From Chitinophaga niabensis (GTDB taxonomy: Bacteria > Bacteroidota > Bacteroidia > Chitinophagales > Chitinophagaceae), in contig NZ_CP154260.1 of NCBI RefSeq assembly GCF_039545795.1, forward strand, positions 4,407,001 to 4,471,000: a DNA stretch of 64,000 nucleotides, given 5' to 3'. Shown in pieces: positions 1 through 9,927 of the stretch. The position numbers and the translations under genes were made by a program. The notes beneath the pieces are model-generated. The model made no database searches. It was not told where the DNA came from and saw only the letters and a list, made by a program, of their open reading frames with translations. Position 1 is the first letter of the stretch. Each line of letters starts with the position of its first letter.

Positions 1-1920
1 GCGGCTTGCATTCAGCTGATCGCCTTTATTATGCTCCTGCTGATAACCGGCTAATGCGGATAGGTTGTGTACACCCAGCTTTTTCCTGTAAGTGAACTGG
101 CTGTAGAAAACAGTATAAACATTGCCTGTATTAGCTAACGAAAGGCCCGGCGTTCCAACATCCAGCAGCCCTGCGGGGCTCATATCGTTATAAAAAAACG
201 TAGGCACTACGGGCCTGAAATCGTTGTTCTTTACGGCATTGTAATTCATACCTGCCCTGTTCTCCCATTTTAAGCCGTCTATGATATCCACATCGAGGGA
301 AAGGTTACCCTGTGCATAATAATCTGCTGAGCGTGTGATCACATTTTCACCTACTATGGCCACCGTGTTCTTATTGCCCAATTCATTAGAGTATGCTCTC
401 TTAATCCATCTGCCGTCAGGCGCGCGTGGGGGATAAAGCGGAGACTGGGCCAGTGTGGAAAGGAACATATCCCCGGCACCCTGCGGGGGGAATTTCCTGT
501 CGCCATACCGCATCTGGATATTTGTTCCCAGTGTAACCCTTTTATTCACTCTTGAGCTAAGCCCCAGGTCCAGCGTATATTTTTTATAGTCGAATCCTAT
601 CATCACGCCTGGTTGCAGGTTAATACCAAGGCCCAGGCTGTAATTGACATTCTCTCTTCCCCCGCTCATATTCAGGTAATGGTTCTGTGTGTATGCGGTG
701 CGGAACAGGTCATTCAGCCAGTTATGGTTAGGATATTTTACCCGGTCTGTAGCATTCTGATACAGATCTATCTGTTGCTGTGTGTACAAAGGAGCCAGGC
801 CGGAATTGGTACGTGCTTCGTTGGACAGTTGCATATATTCCGCGGAATTGGTGATCACATCCGGGAGCTTGGTAGCTTTTGAAATGCCCAGGTTATATCC
901 GTATTGCACGGTAAAGCCGGTTCCTTTTCCTTTTTTGGTTTTAACCACAATCACACCATTTGCCCCCCTGGATCCATAGATAGCAGCAGAAGCGGCATCT
1001 TTCAGCACAGAAACAGATTCAATATCATTGGGGTTCAAAACGCTCAGGCTACCGGGTAACCCGTCTACAATCACTAATGGATCATTACCTGCACCACTGA
1101 AAGTACTGATACCCCTGATCCGTAATACAATGTTTTCATTACCGGGTTCTCCTGATCCCTGCGTTACCTGCAGGCCGGGCAGTTGCCCCTGCAGCAGGCT
1201 CACAGGATTGGTAGCAGTACGTTTGTTCAGTTCTGCACCACTTACAGTGGCTACGGCACTGGTGAGTTTATGTTTTTCCTGTGTGCCGTAACCTACTACC
1301 ACTACTTCATTCAACCCGGCAACATCTTCTTTCAGCACAATATCAAATGCCGTGCGGCCCTCCACACTGATCTCCTGTTTTATGTAACCGATGCCGGAGA
1401 TCACCAAGGTAGCACCTGCAGGAACTTCCAGCGAAAAGGTGCCATCTGTATTTGTGAGTGTTCCTGTACCGGTTCCTTTTACCTGCACGGTAATATTGGG
1501 TAATGGATTCCCTTTTTCATCGGATACTTTACCATTTACTTTTTGTACCTGGACCTGCGTAGCGTTTTTTTTAAACACTACCATTTTATTATCAATGATG
1601 GCATAATGCAGGCCGGTGATCCCGGAAATGGAATCCAATACCTGACGGAAAGGAACATCCGTCAGCTGAAGGCTCAGCCTGGGCAGTTTCTCCACCTCGG
1701 TATTGCTGTAATAAAAAATATAGCCGGTTTTCTTTTCCAGGAAACGGAAGGCCTTTTCTACTTCGGTTTTTTCAAATGAAACGGATATTGTGTTTTGAGA
1801 ATATCCCGCAGCAGATACTTTAAAGAAAAGCAACAAAAGCACTGCGGTGAATTTGATCAGTTGCAGGATCTTTCCTGCACATGCAGGCAACTGATACAAT
1901 TGCGTAATTGATTTTTTCAT
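1..1920 (-). CDS. SusC/RagA-family TonB-linked outer membrane receptor, N-terminal 640 residues (cut by window edge)
   Basis: The frame is open from the start codon at 1920 down to base 1, so the C-terminal beta-barrel lies outside the window. Visible in order: an N-terminal signal segment (to about residue 43, ending AAGYSQ); an STN/secretin-like domain (about 45-115), the part that in FecA-like receptors contacts a FecR protein; a carboxypeptidase-regulatory-like beta-sandwich (VNGKVSDEKGNPLPN onwards); the TonB plug beginning near the VVVGYGTQ motif and including RIRGISTF and the IYGSRGANGVI signature; then early barrel strands. These families import glycans or other large nutrients across the outer membrane, usually together with a SusD lipoprotein, which would lie beyond the edge. 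The FecR and sigma genes directly upstream on the same strand support an STN-mediated trans-envelope signalling system. Substrate cannot be told from this sequence. Confidence 0.93.
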   Translation of the reverse strand, partial: MKKSITQLYQLPACAGKILQLIKFTAVLLLLFFKVSAAGYSQNTISVSFEKTEVEKAFRFLEKKTGYIFYYSNTEVEKLPRLSLQLTDVPFRQVLDSISGITGLHYAIIDNKMVVFKKNATQVQVQKVNGKVSDEKGNPLPNITVQVKGTGTGTLTNTDGTFSLEVPAGATLVISGIGYIKQEISVEGRTAFDIVLKEDVAGLNEVVVVGYGTQEKHKLTSAVATVSGAELNKRTATNPVSLLQGQLPGLQVTQGSGEPGNENIVLRIRGISTFSGAGNDPLVIVDGLPGSLSVLNPNDIESVSVLKDAASAAIYGSRGANGVIVVKTKKGKGTGFTVQYGYNLGISKATKLPDVITNSAEYMQLSNEARTNSGLAPLYTQQQIDLYQNATDRVKYPNHNWLNDLFRTAYTQNHYLNMSGGRENVNYSLGLGINLQPGVMIGFDYKKYTLDLGLSSRVNKRVTLGTNIQMRYGDRKFPPQGAGDMFLSTLAQSPLYPPRAPDGRWIKRAYSNELGNKNTVAIVGENVITRSADYYAQGNLSLDVDIIDGLKWENRAGMNYNAVKNNDFRPVVPTFFYNDMSPAGLLDVGTPGLSLANTGNVYTVFYSQFTYRKKLGVHNLSALAGYQQEHNKGDQLNASR

Positions 1921-2034
1921 ACTCCAGCGGAATTAAGATTTGGGTGATTTCTGTAGAAGTGTCGGAACTGTATAGACATGCCATTCCCTATAGGGGAGCG
2001 CCCCTTATTTTGGTTATAGAACACATAGTAAAGG

Positions 2035-3111
2035 TTATTTTATGATTACGGTATCATCTTCTATGGAATAATTAAACGGTTGAATTTCCTGTAGGATCGT
2101 TAATAGTTTTTCAAGTGATAAATTATCTGCGCGCCCGGTAAATCTCAACGTGGAAAGTTGCGGGTCTTCTATAATGATCTTAATGCCGTACCAGCGTTCC
2201 AGCCTCCGGGAGATAAACTCCAGTGTTTCATTTTCAAAGAGGAACCTGTTCCTTACCCAGGCGGTTTCAGCTACCTGGCCACTATCCGGTGTACCTATGG
2301 CGGAGAGCGCTTTCCGCTCAATGATCATATCACCGGACTGTTCAATGATGGTGGCCTCTTCGTTTTTTGTTTTTATATGTTTACTGTCACTGACTACTAT
2401 TTTCTGATTGGGTTTCAATATGATCCTCCCGGCCCTGTTGGCCTCTTTCACCAATACTTCCACTGCCCCGGAGATCAATGCAGTTTCCGTAAACCCTTCA
2501 TCCTTATAAGAACGAACATTAAATGCCGTACCCAACACCCTGATATCCATCTTTTCCGTATGAATAATAAAAGGTTTACCGGCATGTTGCTGTACATCAA
2601 AATATCCTTCACCACTCAGGAACACTTCCCTTACCTGCTTATCAAATTTCGGCGGATATTTTAAAGTGCTGCCCGCGTTAAGCCATACGGTGGAACCATC
2701 GGAAAAGCGGATCTTCGTTTTCATGCCAGCATCTGTTGTTACAAGCTTATAGCCATCCGGCATGCCTCCCCATTGCCTGTATATAACAAACAGGCAGGTG
2801 GCGATCACAAGGGAAAGCAGCGTGAATAATGCGATGCGGAGCGGCGGCCGTTTTTTGACAACCTGTTCCTGTTCAAACATTACCGGAGCACTTTCCATCT
2901 TTTCAATTTCCCGGGCAACCTTATCTGCCCATGCTTCCACAGCCCCTTCATCCATCAGGGGTTTCCTGGAAAAGGAAAGCTGGTCTATTAAACCAGATTT
3001 CAGCCATACATCCGGATGCTCCAGCAGCAATTGCTCCAACTCGGCTTTTTCCTCGTTTGTAATATCATTGCGCCAGTAAAGGGCCAATAATTCCCATAGT
3101 CGATTGGTCAT
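2035..3111 (-). CDS. FecR-family anti-sigma factor
   Basis: 358-residue protein with an N-terminal cytoplasmic helical part (1-85), one membrane helix at about 91-110 (LRIALFTLLSLVIATCLFVI), a periplasmic FecR domain (about 120-230, with FSDGSTVWLNAGS and FLSGEGYFDV motifs) and a C-terminal DUF4974-like domain (about 290-358, FENETLEFISRRLERWYGI). In this family the cytoplasmic end holds an ECF sigma factor and the periplasmic end senses the STN domain of an outer membrane receptor. It lies between the sigma gene (77 bp upstream) and the SusC gene (114 bp downstream), all on one strand, the classical order. The gap to the SusC gene holds a short GC-rich hairpin (1993-2004) but no T-run. Confidence 0.95.
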   Translation of the reverse strand: MTNRLWELLALYWRNDITNEEKAELEQLLLEHPDVWLKSGLIDQLSFSRKPLMDEGAVEAWADKVAREIEKMESAPVMFEQEQVVKKRPPLRIALFTLLSLVIATCLFVIYRQWGGMPDGYKLVTTDAGMKTKIRFSDGSTVWLNAGSTLKYPPKFDKQVREVFLSGEGYFDVQQHAGKPFIIHTEKMDIRVLGTAFNVRSYKDEGFTETALISGAVEVLVKEANRAGRIILKPNQKIVVSDSKHIKTKNEEATIIEQSGDMIIERKALSAIGTPDSGQVAETAWVRNRFLFENETLEFISRRLERWYGIKIIIEDPQLSTLRFTGRADNLSLEKLLTILQEIQPFNYSIEDDTVIIK

Positions 3112-3188
3112 TTATATGAGCATATGCGATTTAAGTAATAATAAGACAACCGTAAAAAGTAAAACAATTAAGGGAGGAAGAAAAAAAA

Positions 3189-3746
3189 TCAGGAATGGGA
3201 AACTTTGAGCGCTGTATTCAGGGCACCCCATATCTTTTTCAGGGCGAGGGTCATTTGAACATTCACCGTAGCTTTTGAAATATCCAGCAGATGTGCCACC
3301 TGCTCGTATGTAAGCCCGTCTTCTTTTACAAGGATGAAGATCTGCCGGCATCTTGGCGGCAGCTGACCGATCACGGACCTTATAGAGGTAACATCTTCTT
3401 TACTGATCATGATCTCTTCCGGATTTTGTTCACGCAGGTTCACCTGCAATTCCCAGGCTGCAAGATTAGCGGCGCGGCGGCCTTTGCTTTTCAGGTAATT
3501 AAGGGCTGTGTTTTTAACTGCTTTGAAGAGGTAGAATCTGATATTATCCGGAGGGGGCAGGTTTTCCCTTTGCTGCCATATTTTAATGAACACATCAGAC
3601 ACGATCTCCTCAGCTTCCTGCAGGTTGCCCACTATGCTATCGGCAAAATAGTGAAGCGAGGACCCAAATTCATTCATCATGCATTTGAATGACCTCATGT
3701 CCCCTGTTTTCCAAAACGTGCTGTAAAATGATGGTTCTATGCTCAT
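3189..3746 (-). CDS. RNA polymerase ECF sigma factor (sigma-70 family)
   Basis: Region 2 is seen in the AEEIVSDVFIKIWQQRE stretch and region 4 in QLPPRCRQIFILVKEDGLTY followed by EQVAHLLDISKATVNVQM, the DNA-binding helix-turn-helix. Length (about 185 residues) is normal for Bacteroidota ECF sigma factors linked to FecR. Two starts are possible: 3785, giving an N-terminus MLKMCFSFSI that does not look like the family, or 3746 (MSIEPSF), preferred here; neither has a clear ribosome-binding site, as is common in this phylum. It probably directs transcription of the downstream FecR/SusC genes and possibly of a larger locus beyond the window edge when the receptor is loaded. Confidence 0.93.
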   Translation of the reverse strand: MSIEPSFYSTFWKTGDMRSFKCMMNEFGSSLHYFADSIVGNLQEAEEIVSDVFIKIWQQRENLPPPDNIRFYLFKAVKNTALNYLKSKGRRAANLAAWELQVNLREQNPEEIMISKEDVTSIRSVIGQLPPRCRQIFILVKEDGLTYEQVAHLLDISKATVNVQMTLALKKIWGALNTALKVSHS

Positions 3747-3871
3747 ATATGGCTGTATACTAAAGCTAAAACACATTTTCAGCAATTATTTCCAGATATT
3801 TCACTAATTATGGTGGTATATTATCGGGAACAACCAGCCGGAAATGGCCCATTATTTGCAAATTCGCTTAT

Positions 3872-4504
3872 ATGCACAGAGAAAGTATCAAAAACTACTG
3901 GCTGCTGTTAACCAATAAAACGTCTGCCCGTAACCCAAACCTAGCCTCGCAGACCATTGACAAGATCATTAAAAGGTACAGCGCTCCGGGAAGGCATTAT
4001 CATAACACGGTGCATCTCAGCGACCTGATCTGCCTGCAACAGCAGTATGCGCCGCTTATTGTGGATAACGACAGCCTGCTGTATGCCATCTATTTCCATG
4101 ATATTGTGTACAAAGTGACCCGCAGTGATAATGAAGAGAAAAGTGCGCAGGAAGCCGTGGCCTTTTTGAACAGGATAGGTTACCCGGATGATAAACAGCA
4201 GAAAGTGTTCACATTCATTGCTGCCACACAAAAACATGTCAACCCCCTGGGAGATCCTGACCTGGATTACCTGCTGGACTTTGACCTGCACATCCTTGGT
4301 TCCACACCTGCCCAATATGAGGCATATACAAAGCAGGTCAGGAAAGAATACGGCCTTTACCCTTCCTTTATGTATAAAAGAGGCCGGAAGAAAGTATTAC
4401 AGCACTTTTTAAGTCAGCCCAGTATTTATAAAACAGCTGTTTTCAGGGAGAAATATGAGAAGAAAGCAAGAGAGAATATGGAGCGGGAATTAGAACAGCT
4501 TTAG
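3872..4504 (+). CDS. Predicted metal-dependent HD-superfamily phosphohydrolase
   Basis: 210 residues. The HD signature is visible as YHNTVH (residues 43-48) and FHD (75-77), spaced as in the COG4339-type predicted phosphohydrolases, which carry metal ligands at the H...HD...D positions; a likely final Asp lies in the LLDFDLHILG stretch (about 140). No signal peptide, so a cytoplasmic enzyme; the substrate of this subfamily is not established. The gene is divergent from the sigma factor and converges on the DUF4421 gene with the stop codons overlapping by four bases (4501-4504). Confidence 0.85.
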   Translation: MHRESIKNYWLLLTNKTSARNPNLASQTIDKIIKRYSAPGRHYHNTVHLSDLICLQQQYAPLIVDNDSLLYAIYFHDIVYKVTRSDNEEKSAQEAVAFLNRIGYPDDKQQKVFTFIAATQKHVNPLGDPDLDYLLDFDLHILGSTPAQYEAYTKQVRKEYGLYPSFMYKRGRKKVLQHFLSQPSIYKTAVFREKYEKKARENMERELEQL

Positions 4505-5520
4505 AACAAAGGTTTCTTCAAAGCAAAACGCTTCGCTACACTCACCCTGAAGTTACCCGTACCAAAGGTCTGATAGGTACGGTTCACAGGAGATTCACTC
4601 CGGGTTACCATATCCACGTAATGAATACCTGCAAAGTATTTACTGGAATTATACCCTGCAGAGAAACGCACCGTGTTATTCAGCTGCCACCCAAATTCGC
4701 GGCGCTTATTACGCCCGTCCAGGTAATTCAGTACGGTTTGATTCACACCTGCACTGCCCGTTAGTGAAGCTGTAATAAAGAAGTATTTTTTGATAACAAA
4801 GGTATGTGCATAGCCCACATTGGCAGCGATGCTCACACTACTTGTTTTATGGAAAGGTTCATTATCGAAAAAGCCCTCTACTCCCAGATTAGCAGGGATC
4901 AGGGCGGAATCGCCTTTCATCTTCCAGGCAAAAACCTCTCCTCCCACAATGAAAGAACCAGCGCTCTTTTTCTGGTATTCATTCTGCAGATAAGCAGCCC
5001 GGTAAGAAAATCTTTTATCGTTGAAGATATATTGCACATTCAAACCAAGGTCCGTATTATACATATCCGGCCTGAGTGTTAAAGCCTGCGAATTGAACCG
5101 GCGGTTGGCCAGGTAATATCCTTTGTAATACTGCCCGTAGAAATCTATGACCAGTTTGCGCAGGTATAAATGCGATTGCAGATCGAGGTATTTGGTTTTA
5201 CCATACTTGTCGTCATCATTATTGATGAAAGGAATTTTGAAACCGATATTGATACCAATGAACTTGTAGTTGACACCAATACCCAGGTTATTGCTGGTAT
5301 TGGGGCGGTATAACACTTCTTCTTTGAGGCGTTTGTCCACTATATCATAATAGGTGTATTTCCGGGAACCAAAGATGCGTACCGTCAGATCTTCCGTATG
5401 ATCTTCTATGTAGGCAGAATCATTTTCCGTTTGCAGCAATCTTTTCAGGCGCTGTTGCCCAGATGCTGCCGAAGCAGACAAAAAGAGCACTAATACAGGT
5501 ACAACACAGCGTATATTCAT
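4501..5520 (-). CDS. DUF4421-family outer membrane beta-barrel protein
   Basis: 339 residues with an N-terminal signal peptide (VVPVLVLFLSASAASG, cleaved near residue 21). The body is a series of alternating aromatic/hydrophobic strands (for example NNLGIGVNYKFIGINIGFKI, then RFSYRAAYLQNEY) ending in a strand-like C-terminus, typical of DUF4421 proteins that are predicted outer-membrane barrels in Bacteroidota. Function is not known. It lies 27 bp downstream of the metallophosphoesterase gene, so read-through from the hut operon is possible, but no functional tie is evident. Confidence 0.8.
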   Translation of the reverse strand: MNIRCVVPVLVLFLSASAASGQQRLKRLLQTENDSAYIEDHTEDLTVRIFGSRKYTYYDIVDKRLKEEVLYRPNTSNNLGIGVNYKFIGINIGFKIPFINNDDDKYGKTKYLDLQSHLYLRKLVIDFYGQYYKGYYLANRRFNSQALTLRPDMYNTDLGLNVQYIFNDKRFSYRAAYLQNEYQKKSAGSFIVGGEVFAWKMKGDSALIPANLGVEGFFDNEPFHKTSSVSIAANVGYAHTFVIKKYFFITASLTGSAGVNQTVLNYLDGRNKRREFGWQLNNTVRFSAGYNSSKYFAGIHYVDMVTRSESPVNRTYQTFGTGNFRVSVAKRFALKKPLF

Positions 5521-5547
5521 AACAGTCAGTAGGCTTATAAGATAAGA

Positions 5548-6036
5548 TCAATCCGGCAATTCTATCACTTCCACATTTTTAATTCCCCCGTTCTCCACAT
5601 CAAAGCGCACCAGCGTTTTTACTTTATGCCAGCCCTGCTTGCCACAGGCTCCCGGGTTTATATGTAACAATTGTAGTGCCGGATCCGGCATGATCTTGAG
5701 TATATGTGAATGCCCGCTGATAAAGAGTTGCGGGCGCTTCTTTACAATATATGGTTTTATGGCTGTTGTATATTTGGGAGGATATCCCCCAATGTGTGTC
5801 ATCCATACCTTCATGCCTTCGCACATGAACAGGTTATGTTCAGGATAACGAACACGCAGATCCTGCCCGTCCACATTCCCATAAACTGCCCTGAGCGGCT
5901 TGAAAGCTTCCAGTTGATCTGCCAGGGCTACATTCCCGATATCACCGGCATGCCAGATCTGGTCCACTTTCTCAAAATGATGGAATACTTTGGGATGCAG
6001 GTAACCATGCGTATCAGACATCAATCCAATCTTCAT
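5548..6036 (-). CDS. YfcE/MJ0936-type metallophosphoesterase
   Basis: 162 residues. All motifs of the small calcineurin-like phosphodiesterases are present: SDTHG (residues 7-11), HAGDIGN, GNVD and the C-terminal GHSH, giving the two-metal ligand set. Members hydrolyse phosphodiester bonds in the cytoplasm; the natural substrate is usually unknown. The start ATG overlaps the hutG stop as ATGA (6033-6036), so it is translationally coupled to the histidine-utilisation operon. Nothing in histidine breakdown obviously needs it, so the coupling is either incidental or marks an uncharacterised link. Confidence 0.9.
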   Translation of the reverse strand: MKIGLMSDTHGYLHPKVFHHFEKVDQIWHAGDIGNVALADQLEAFKPLRAVYGNVDGQDLRVRYPEHNLFMCEGMKVWMTHIGGYPPKYTTAIKPYIVKKRPQLFISGHSHILKIMPDPALQLLHINPGACGKQGWHKVKTLVRFDVENGGIKNVEVIELPD

Positions 6037-7022
6037 ACTGCAAAGTAATTCATCACTATCTCATAGACAAGTGATGCTGCCAGTTTAGCGGTACGATTAT
6101 CCTGGTCAAGCGTGGGGTTTACTTCTGCAATGTCCGTTCCGGCGAGCTTTCCGCTCCTTAATACCGTACGGTAACAATCCAGGAACAAAGCATCCGGCAC
6201 CAGGCCATTATAAGCGGTGGCACTTACGCCGGGTGCATAAGGGGATGCAAATACATCCATGCAGGCAGTGAGGTAGATCTTATCTGTACGTTTGATGAAT
6301 GCCTGGATGGCTCCCAGCAACTGATCACGGTACTTTTCCTGGAAGAGGGAGGCCTGGAGGTATTCAACACCAAGGGCGTCTGCCGTTTGAAAAAGTTTAC
6401 GGGTATTACTGTTTTGCTGAATGCCCAGGGCCAGGTAATGGAAGGGTATATTTTCCGCGGCCCTGTCCTGTGCTATCTGGAAGAAGCCGGTGCCGGAGCT
6501 TGGGCCGTTTTCATCCGGCTCCCGCAGATCAAAATGCGCATCAAAATTGATGATGCCTAATTGCTGCGTTGTGTCCGTAAAACGCCTGATACCGCGTTCA
6601 TGCGCATAAGCTATTTCGTGACCGCCACCAGCCAGTACAGGCAGGTACCCTTCTTTCAGGATATAGTTCACCGTGGCGGAAAGCGCTTCCTGCGCCATTT
6701 CCAGTTGGTTACCCTCGCAAATAATATTACCGGCATCTACTAATATATGCTCATCAAAATGTAAGGGGAAGTTGGCGCACATTTTCCGGATCGCGGCTGG
6801 TCCTGCAGCGGCACCGGTTCTTCCTTTATTGCGCCGTACACCTTCATCAGAAGTGAAACCTAATAGGGCAATGCCTTTCTGGCCAGCTTTTAAGATGGGT
6901 AGACCTTCCCGGCTGATATCTACTGGTTTGATGTACTGGTGCCAGCGTAAGGAAGCAACATCATCTCCATCCCTGCGGCCTTCCCATGGTGTAGCTGTAG
7001 GTTGATAACAAACTAAGGTCAT
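6033..7022 (-). CDS. hutG: Formimidoylglutamase (arginase family)
   Basis: Hydrolyses N-formimidoyl-glutamate to glutamate and formamide, the last step of histidine breakdown. Arginase-family manganese motifs are visible: GGGHEIAYAH, FDAHFDLR and the second Asp motif in TACMDVFASPYAPGVSA. The start at 7022 (MTLVCYQPT) is chosen because its ATG overlaps the hutI stop as ATGA (7019-7022); a start 36 bases upstream would force a 40-base overlap. The product is then 329 residues, normal for the family. Fifth gene of the marR-hutHUIG operon, and itself coupled to the metallophosphoesterase. Confidence 0.94.
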   Translation of the reverse strand: MTLVCYQPTATPWEGRRDGDDVASLRWHQYIKPVDISREGLPILKAGQKGIALLGFTSDEGVRRNKGRTGAAAGPAAIRKMCANFPLHFDEHILVDAGNIICEGNQLEMAQEALSATVNYILKEGYLPVLAGGGHEIAYAHERGIRRFTDTTQQLGIINFDAHFDLREPDENGPSSGTGFFQIAQDRAAENIPFHYLALGIQQNSNTRKLFQTADALGVEYLQASLFQEKYRDQLLGAIQAFIKRTDKIYLTACMDVFASPYAPGVSATAYNGLVPDALFLDCYRTVLRSGKLAGTDIAEVNPTLDQDNRTAKLAASLVYEIVMNYFAV

Positions 7023-8236
7023 GCGATAGTGGTTTGAATGAGTTCTCCGTTCTTCCACACCATAAAAGGTTTCATACGCCCCTGGTAATAAAGGATGTCC
7101 CGGTAGTCTTTGCAGGGATAAGCCTGAAAATCTGCGCCAGGCACAGTTATATCCAATGCTTTCGCTGCGCGGGAAGTTAAGCCGGCCAGCACTTCGGCGG
7201 TGGATAATCTTTCTGCTGCACTCATTACAGCGGCCTGTGTTAACAGATCTCCCATGGGTGCGGAGCCTGGATTCCAGTCACTGGCAATGGCTACGGACGC
7301 TCCTGCATCCAGGAGTTTCCGGGCAGGTGCATAATGCATGCCTAGTCCCAATGAAGCACCGGGTAATACTACCGCTACTGTTTCAGAGGATGCCAGTTGC
7401 CGTATATCCGTTTCCGTGGAAGCTTCCAGGTGGTCCGCAGATAGTGCTTTTGCTTTCACGGCCACTTGTGATCCCCCGCTGCTGAACTGATCAGCATGTA
7501 CGGTTAATTTGAATCCTGCTTTTGCGGCCTGCTCTAAAAATGATAGTGCATCTTTTGTGGAGAAGGCTGTTTCTTCAATGAAGATGTCTACCCTGTTAGT
7601 GAGTTGTTCTTCTTTTAATACAGGCAGCAGCTCACTGAGTATCCAGCGGAGGTAAGCTTTTTCATCTCCGTCAAAATCGCGTGGCCGCATATGTGCTGCC
7701 AGGCAGGTAGGAATAAGGGTTGCTTTGGTGTATAATCCTGCGGAACGGATAGCCCGGAGCATGGTAAGTTCTGCTTCGAGGTTCAGGCCGTATCCGCTTT
7801 TTACTTCTATGGTAGTTACGCCATCTTTTAAATGACGGTCTGCACGGGCAACCGTATTTGCTATCAATGCTGCTTCGCCTGCTTCCCTTGTTTTCATGAC
7901 GGAATCCCAGATGCCGCCACCAGCGCGTGCTATGTCCAGGTAAGACTTTCCGGCGATGCGCATAGCATAGTCACGGTTCCTGCTGCCGGCAAAACAGATG
8001 TGCGTGTGTGCATCAATAAAGCCGGGAAGTAATACTGCCGGTTCCTCAATGAAATGAGTGGATATACCTGGATACTGCTTTTGCAGTTCCTTGAACACAC
8101 CTAATTCAGGGGCTTTCCCTTCCTGCATGATCACGCCGCCCTGTTCAATGATCTCCAGTTGCTCATCTTTCAGCGGGCCTTTTAATGGCAAGCCTTTCAG
8201 CGGCAGTATCTGTGAAAATGGTCCGGTCAGTTTCAT
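7019..8236 (-). CDS. hutI: Imidazolonepropionase
   Basis: 405 residues, the usual length. Opens the imidazolone ring to give N-formimidoyl-glutamate. Amidohydrolase-fold metal motif GFIDAHTHICFAGSR (near residue 70), a further metal His in TVHADQFSSGG and the catalytic Asp region IASDWNPGSAPMG are visible. Cytoplasmic. It starts 17 bp after the hutU stop and ends in an ATGA overlap with hutG, so the operon is tightly packed. Confidence 0.95.
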   Translation of the reverse strand: MKLTGPFSQILPLKGLPLKGPLKDEQLEIIEQGGVIMQEGKAPELGVFKELQKQYPGISTHFIEEPAVLLPGFIDAHTHICFAGSRNRDYAMRIAGKSYLDIARAGGGIWDSVMKTREAGEAALIANTVARADRHLKDGVTTIEVKSGYGLNLEAELTMLRAIRSAGLYTKATLIPTCLAAHMRPRDFDGDEKAYLRWILSELLPVLKEEQLTNRVDIFIEETAFSTKDALSFLEQAAKAGFKLTVHADQFSSGGSQVAVKAKALSADHLEASTETDIRQLASSETVAVVLPGASLGLGMHYAPARKLLDAGASVAIASDWNPGSAPMGDLLTQAAVMSAAERLSTAEVLAGLTSRAAKALDITVPGADFQAYPCKDYRDILYYQGRMKPFMVWKNGELIQTTIA

Positions 8237-8253
8237 ACAAGATGATTTTTAAT

Positions 8254-9927
8254 TTAGAATCCTAATCCATGTTTATCCTGCCACTCCTGTGCCCGTTCAT
8301 ATCCTGCATCTGCATGGCGGTAAATACCTAATGCGGGATCATTGTATAATACCCGTTTGAGACAAGTAGCTGCACGGTCTGTTCCATCTGCCAGTACTAC
8401 CATGCCTGCATGTTGTGAATAACCCATGCCTACACCACCGCCATGATGGAAAGAAACCCAGGTGGCACCACCTGCGGTGTTAGACATCAGGTTTAACAGG
8501 GTCCAGTCAGATACCGCATCGGAGCCATCTTTCATGGATTCCGTTTCACGGTTGGGCGAAGCCACGGAGCCACAATCCAGGTGATCACGGCCAATTACAA
8601 TAGGCGCTTTCACTTTGCCTGTTCTCACCAGTTCATTAAAGATCAATCCTGCCTTTTCCCTTTCGCCCATGCCCAGCCAGCAGATGCGTGCCGGTAATCC
8701 CTGGAAGGCCACACGCTCCTGTGCTTTTTTCAGCCAGTTGATCAGCGCCGTGTTTTCAGGAAATGCTTCCATCAATGCACGATCTGTAGTATAGATATCT
8801 TCCGGATCACCGGAGAGCGCTACCCAGCGGAATGGTCCTTTACCTTCACAAAATAAGGGCCGGATATAGGCAGGTGTAAAACCGGGGAAGTTAAATGCAT
8901 TGGCTTCACCGCCTTCTTTCGCAAATTCACGGATGTTATTGCCATAATCGAATGTAATGGCACCACGACTTTGCAGCTGCAGCATATATCCCACATGACG
9001 GGCCATACTGCGCAATGCCCTTTGTTTATAGATGGCAGGATGGCTGACGCGCATAGCAGCAGCTTCTGTTAAAGTCAGGTCGTTGGGTACATAACCATTC
9101 ACGGGATCGTGTGCGGAAGTCTGGTCGGTGAGAATATCCGGTGTGATATTGTCTTTGAGCAAACGTTCCAGCAGATCACCTGCATCACTTACCAGGCCAA
9201 TAGATACTGCTTCACCTTTGCTTTGCGCTTCGCGCACCCATTGGATGGCTTCATCATAAGAATCCGTCATCCTGTCGATATACTTTGTATCCAGGCGTTT
9301 TTGAATACGGGTAGCATCCACATCTGCACCAAGGAATACAGCGCCAGCCATGGTTGCAGCCAGCGGCTGAGCGCCACCCATTCCTCCAAGCCCTGCAGTT
9401 ACCAGCAGCTTCCCTTTCAGATCCCCGTTAAAGTGCTGGCGGCCGCATTCCACAAAGGTTTCGTAAGTGCCCTGCAGGATGCCCTGTGTACCAATATAGA
9501 TCCAGCTGCCTGCTGTCATCTGCCCATACATCATCAGGCCTTTGGCACGCAGTTCATTAAAGTGTTCCCAGGTAGCCCATTTAGGCACGAGGTTGCTATT
9601 TGCTAATAATACACGCGGCGCCTGCGGATGCGTTCTTACAATACCTACTGGTTTACCGGATTGCACGAGTAAGGAATGCTCTTCGTCCAGCGTCAGTAAT
9701 ATTTGTATGATCTTTTGTAAAGCTTCGCGGTTGCGGGCTGCCTGGCCTATTCCGCCATACACCACTAATTCATCCGGGTTTTCTGCTACTTCCGCATCGA
9801 GGTTATTCAGCAGCATGCGCAAGGGTGCTTCCGTTTGCCATGATAATGCATTCAGTTCAGTACCACGGGGAGCTTTATAACGCGGGTGTGCCGCATAAGT
9901 ATTAAGAAAGTTGGAATTGTTTTTCAT
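8254..9927 (-). CDS. hutU: Urocanate hydratase
   Basis: 557 residues, typical length. Adds water to urocanate using tightly bound NAD+. The NAD-binding glycine cluster [17 protein letters not shown] (near residue 178), the active-site Cys in [16 protein letters not shown] and the conserved [14 protein letters not shown] are all intact. Its start lies 26 bases inside the hutH reading frame, so the two are probably translationally coupled. Second enzyme of the hut operon. Confidence 0.96.
   Translation of the reverse strand: MKNNSNFLNTYAAHPRYKAPRGTELNALSWQTEAPLRMLLNNLDAEVAENPDELVVYGGIGQAARNREALQKIIQILLTLDEEHSLLVQSGKPVGIVRTHPQAPRVLLANSNLVPKWATWEHFNELRAKGLMMYGQMTAGSWIYIGTQGILQGTYETFVECGRQHFNGDLKGKLLVTAGLGGMGGAQPLAATMAGAVFLGADVDATRIQKRLDTKYIDRMTDSYDEAIQWVREAQSKGEAVSIGLVSDAGDLLERLLKDNITPDILTDQTSAHDPVNGYVPNDLTLTEAAAMRVSHPAIYKQRALRSMARHVGYMLQLQSRGAITFDYGNNIREFAKEGGEANAFNFPGFTPAYIRPLFCEGKGPFRWVALSGDPEDIYTTDRALMEAFPENTALINWLKKAQERVAFQGLPARICWLGMGEREKAGLIFNELVRTGKVKAPIVIGRDHLDCGSVASPNRETESMKDGSDAVSDWTLLNLMSNTAGGATWVSFHHGGGVGMGYSQHAGMVVLADGTDRAATCLKRVLYNDPALGIYRHADAGYERAQEWQDKHGLGF

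Noticed and set aside
613..1779. Several plus-strand ORFs of 65-106 codons
   Set aside because: All lie antisense to the open SusC-family frame, which has continuous family motifs from base 1920 to 1.
3112..3351. 79-codon ORF between FecR and sigma genes
   Set aside because: It lies mostly antiphase within the sigma factor gene on the same strand and has no supporting motif.
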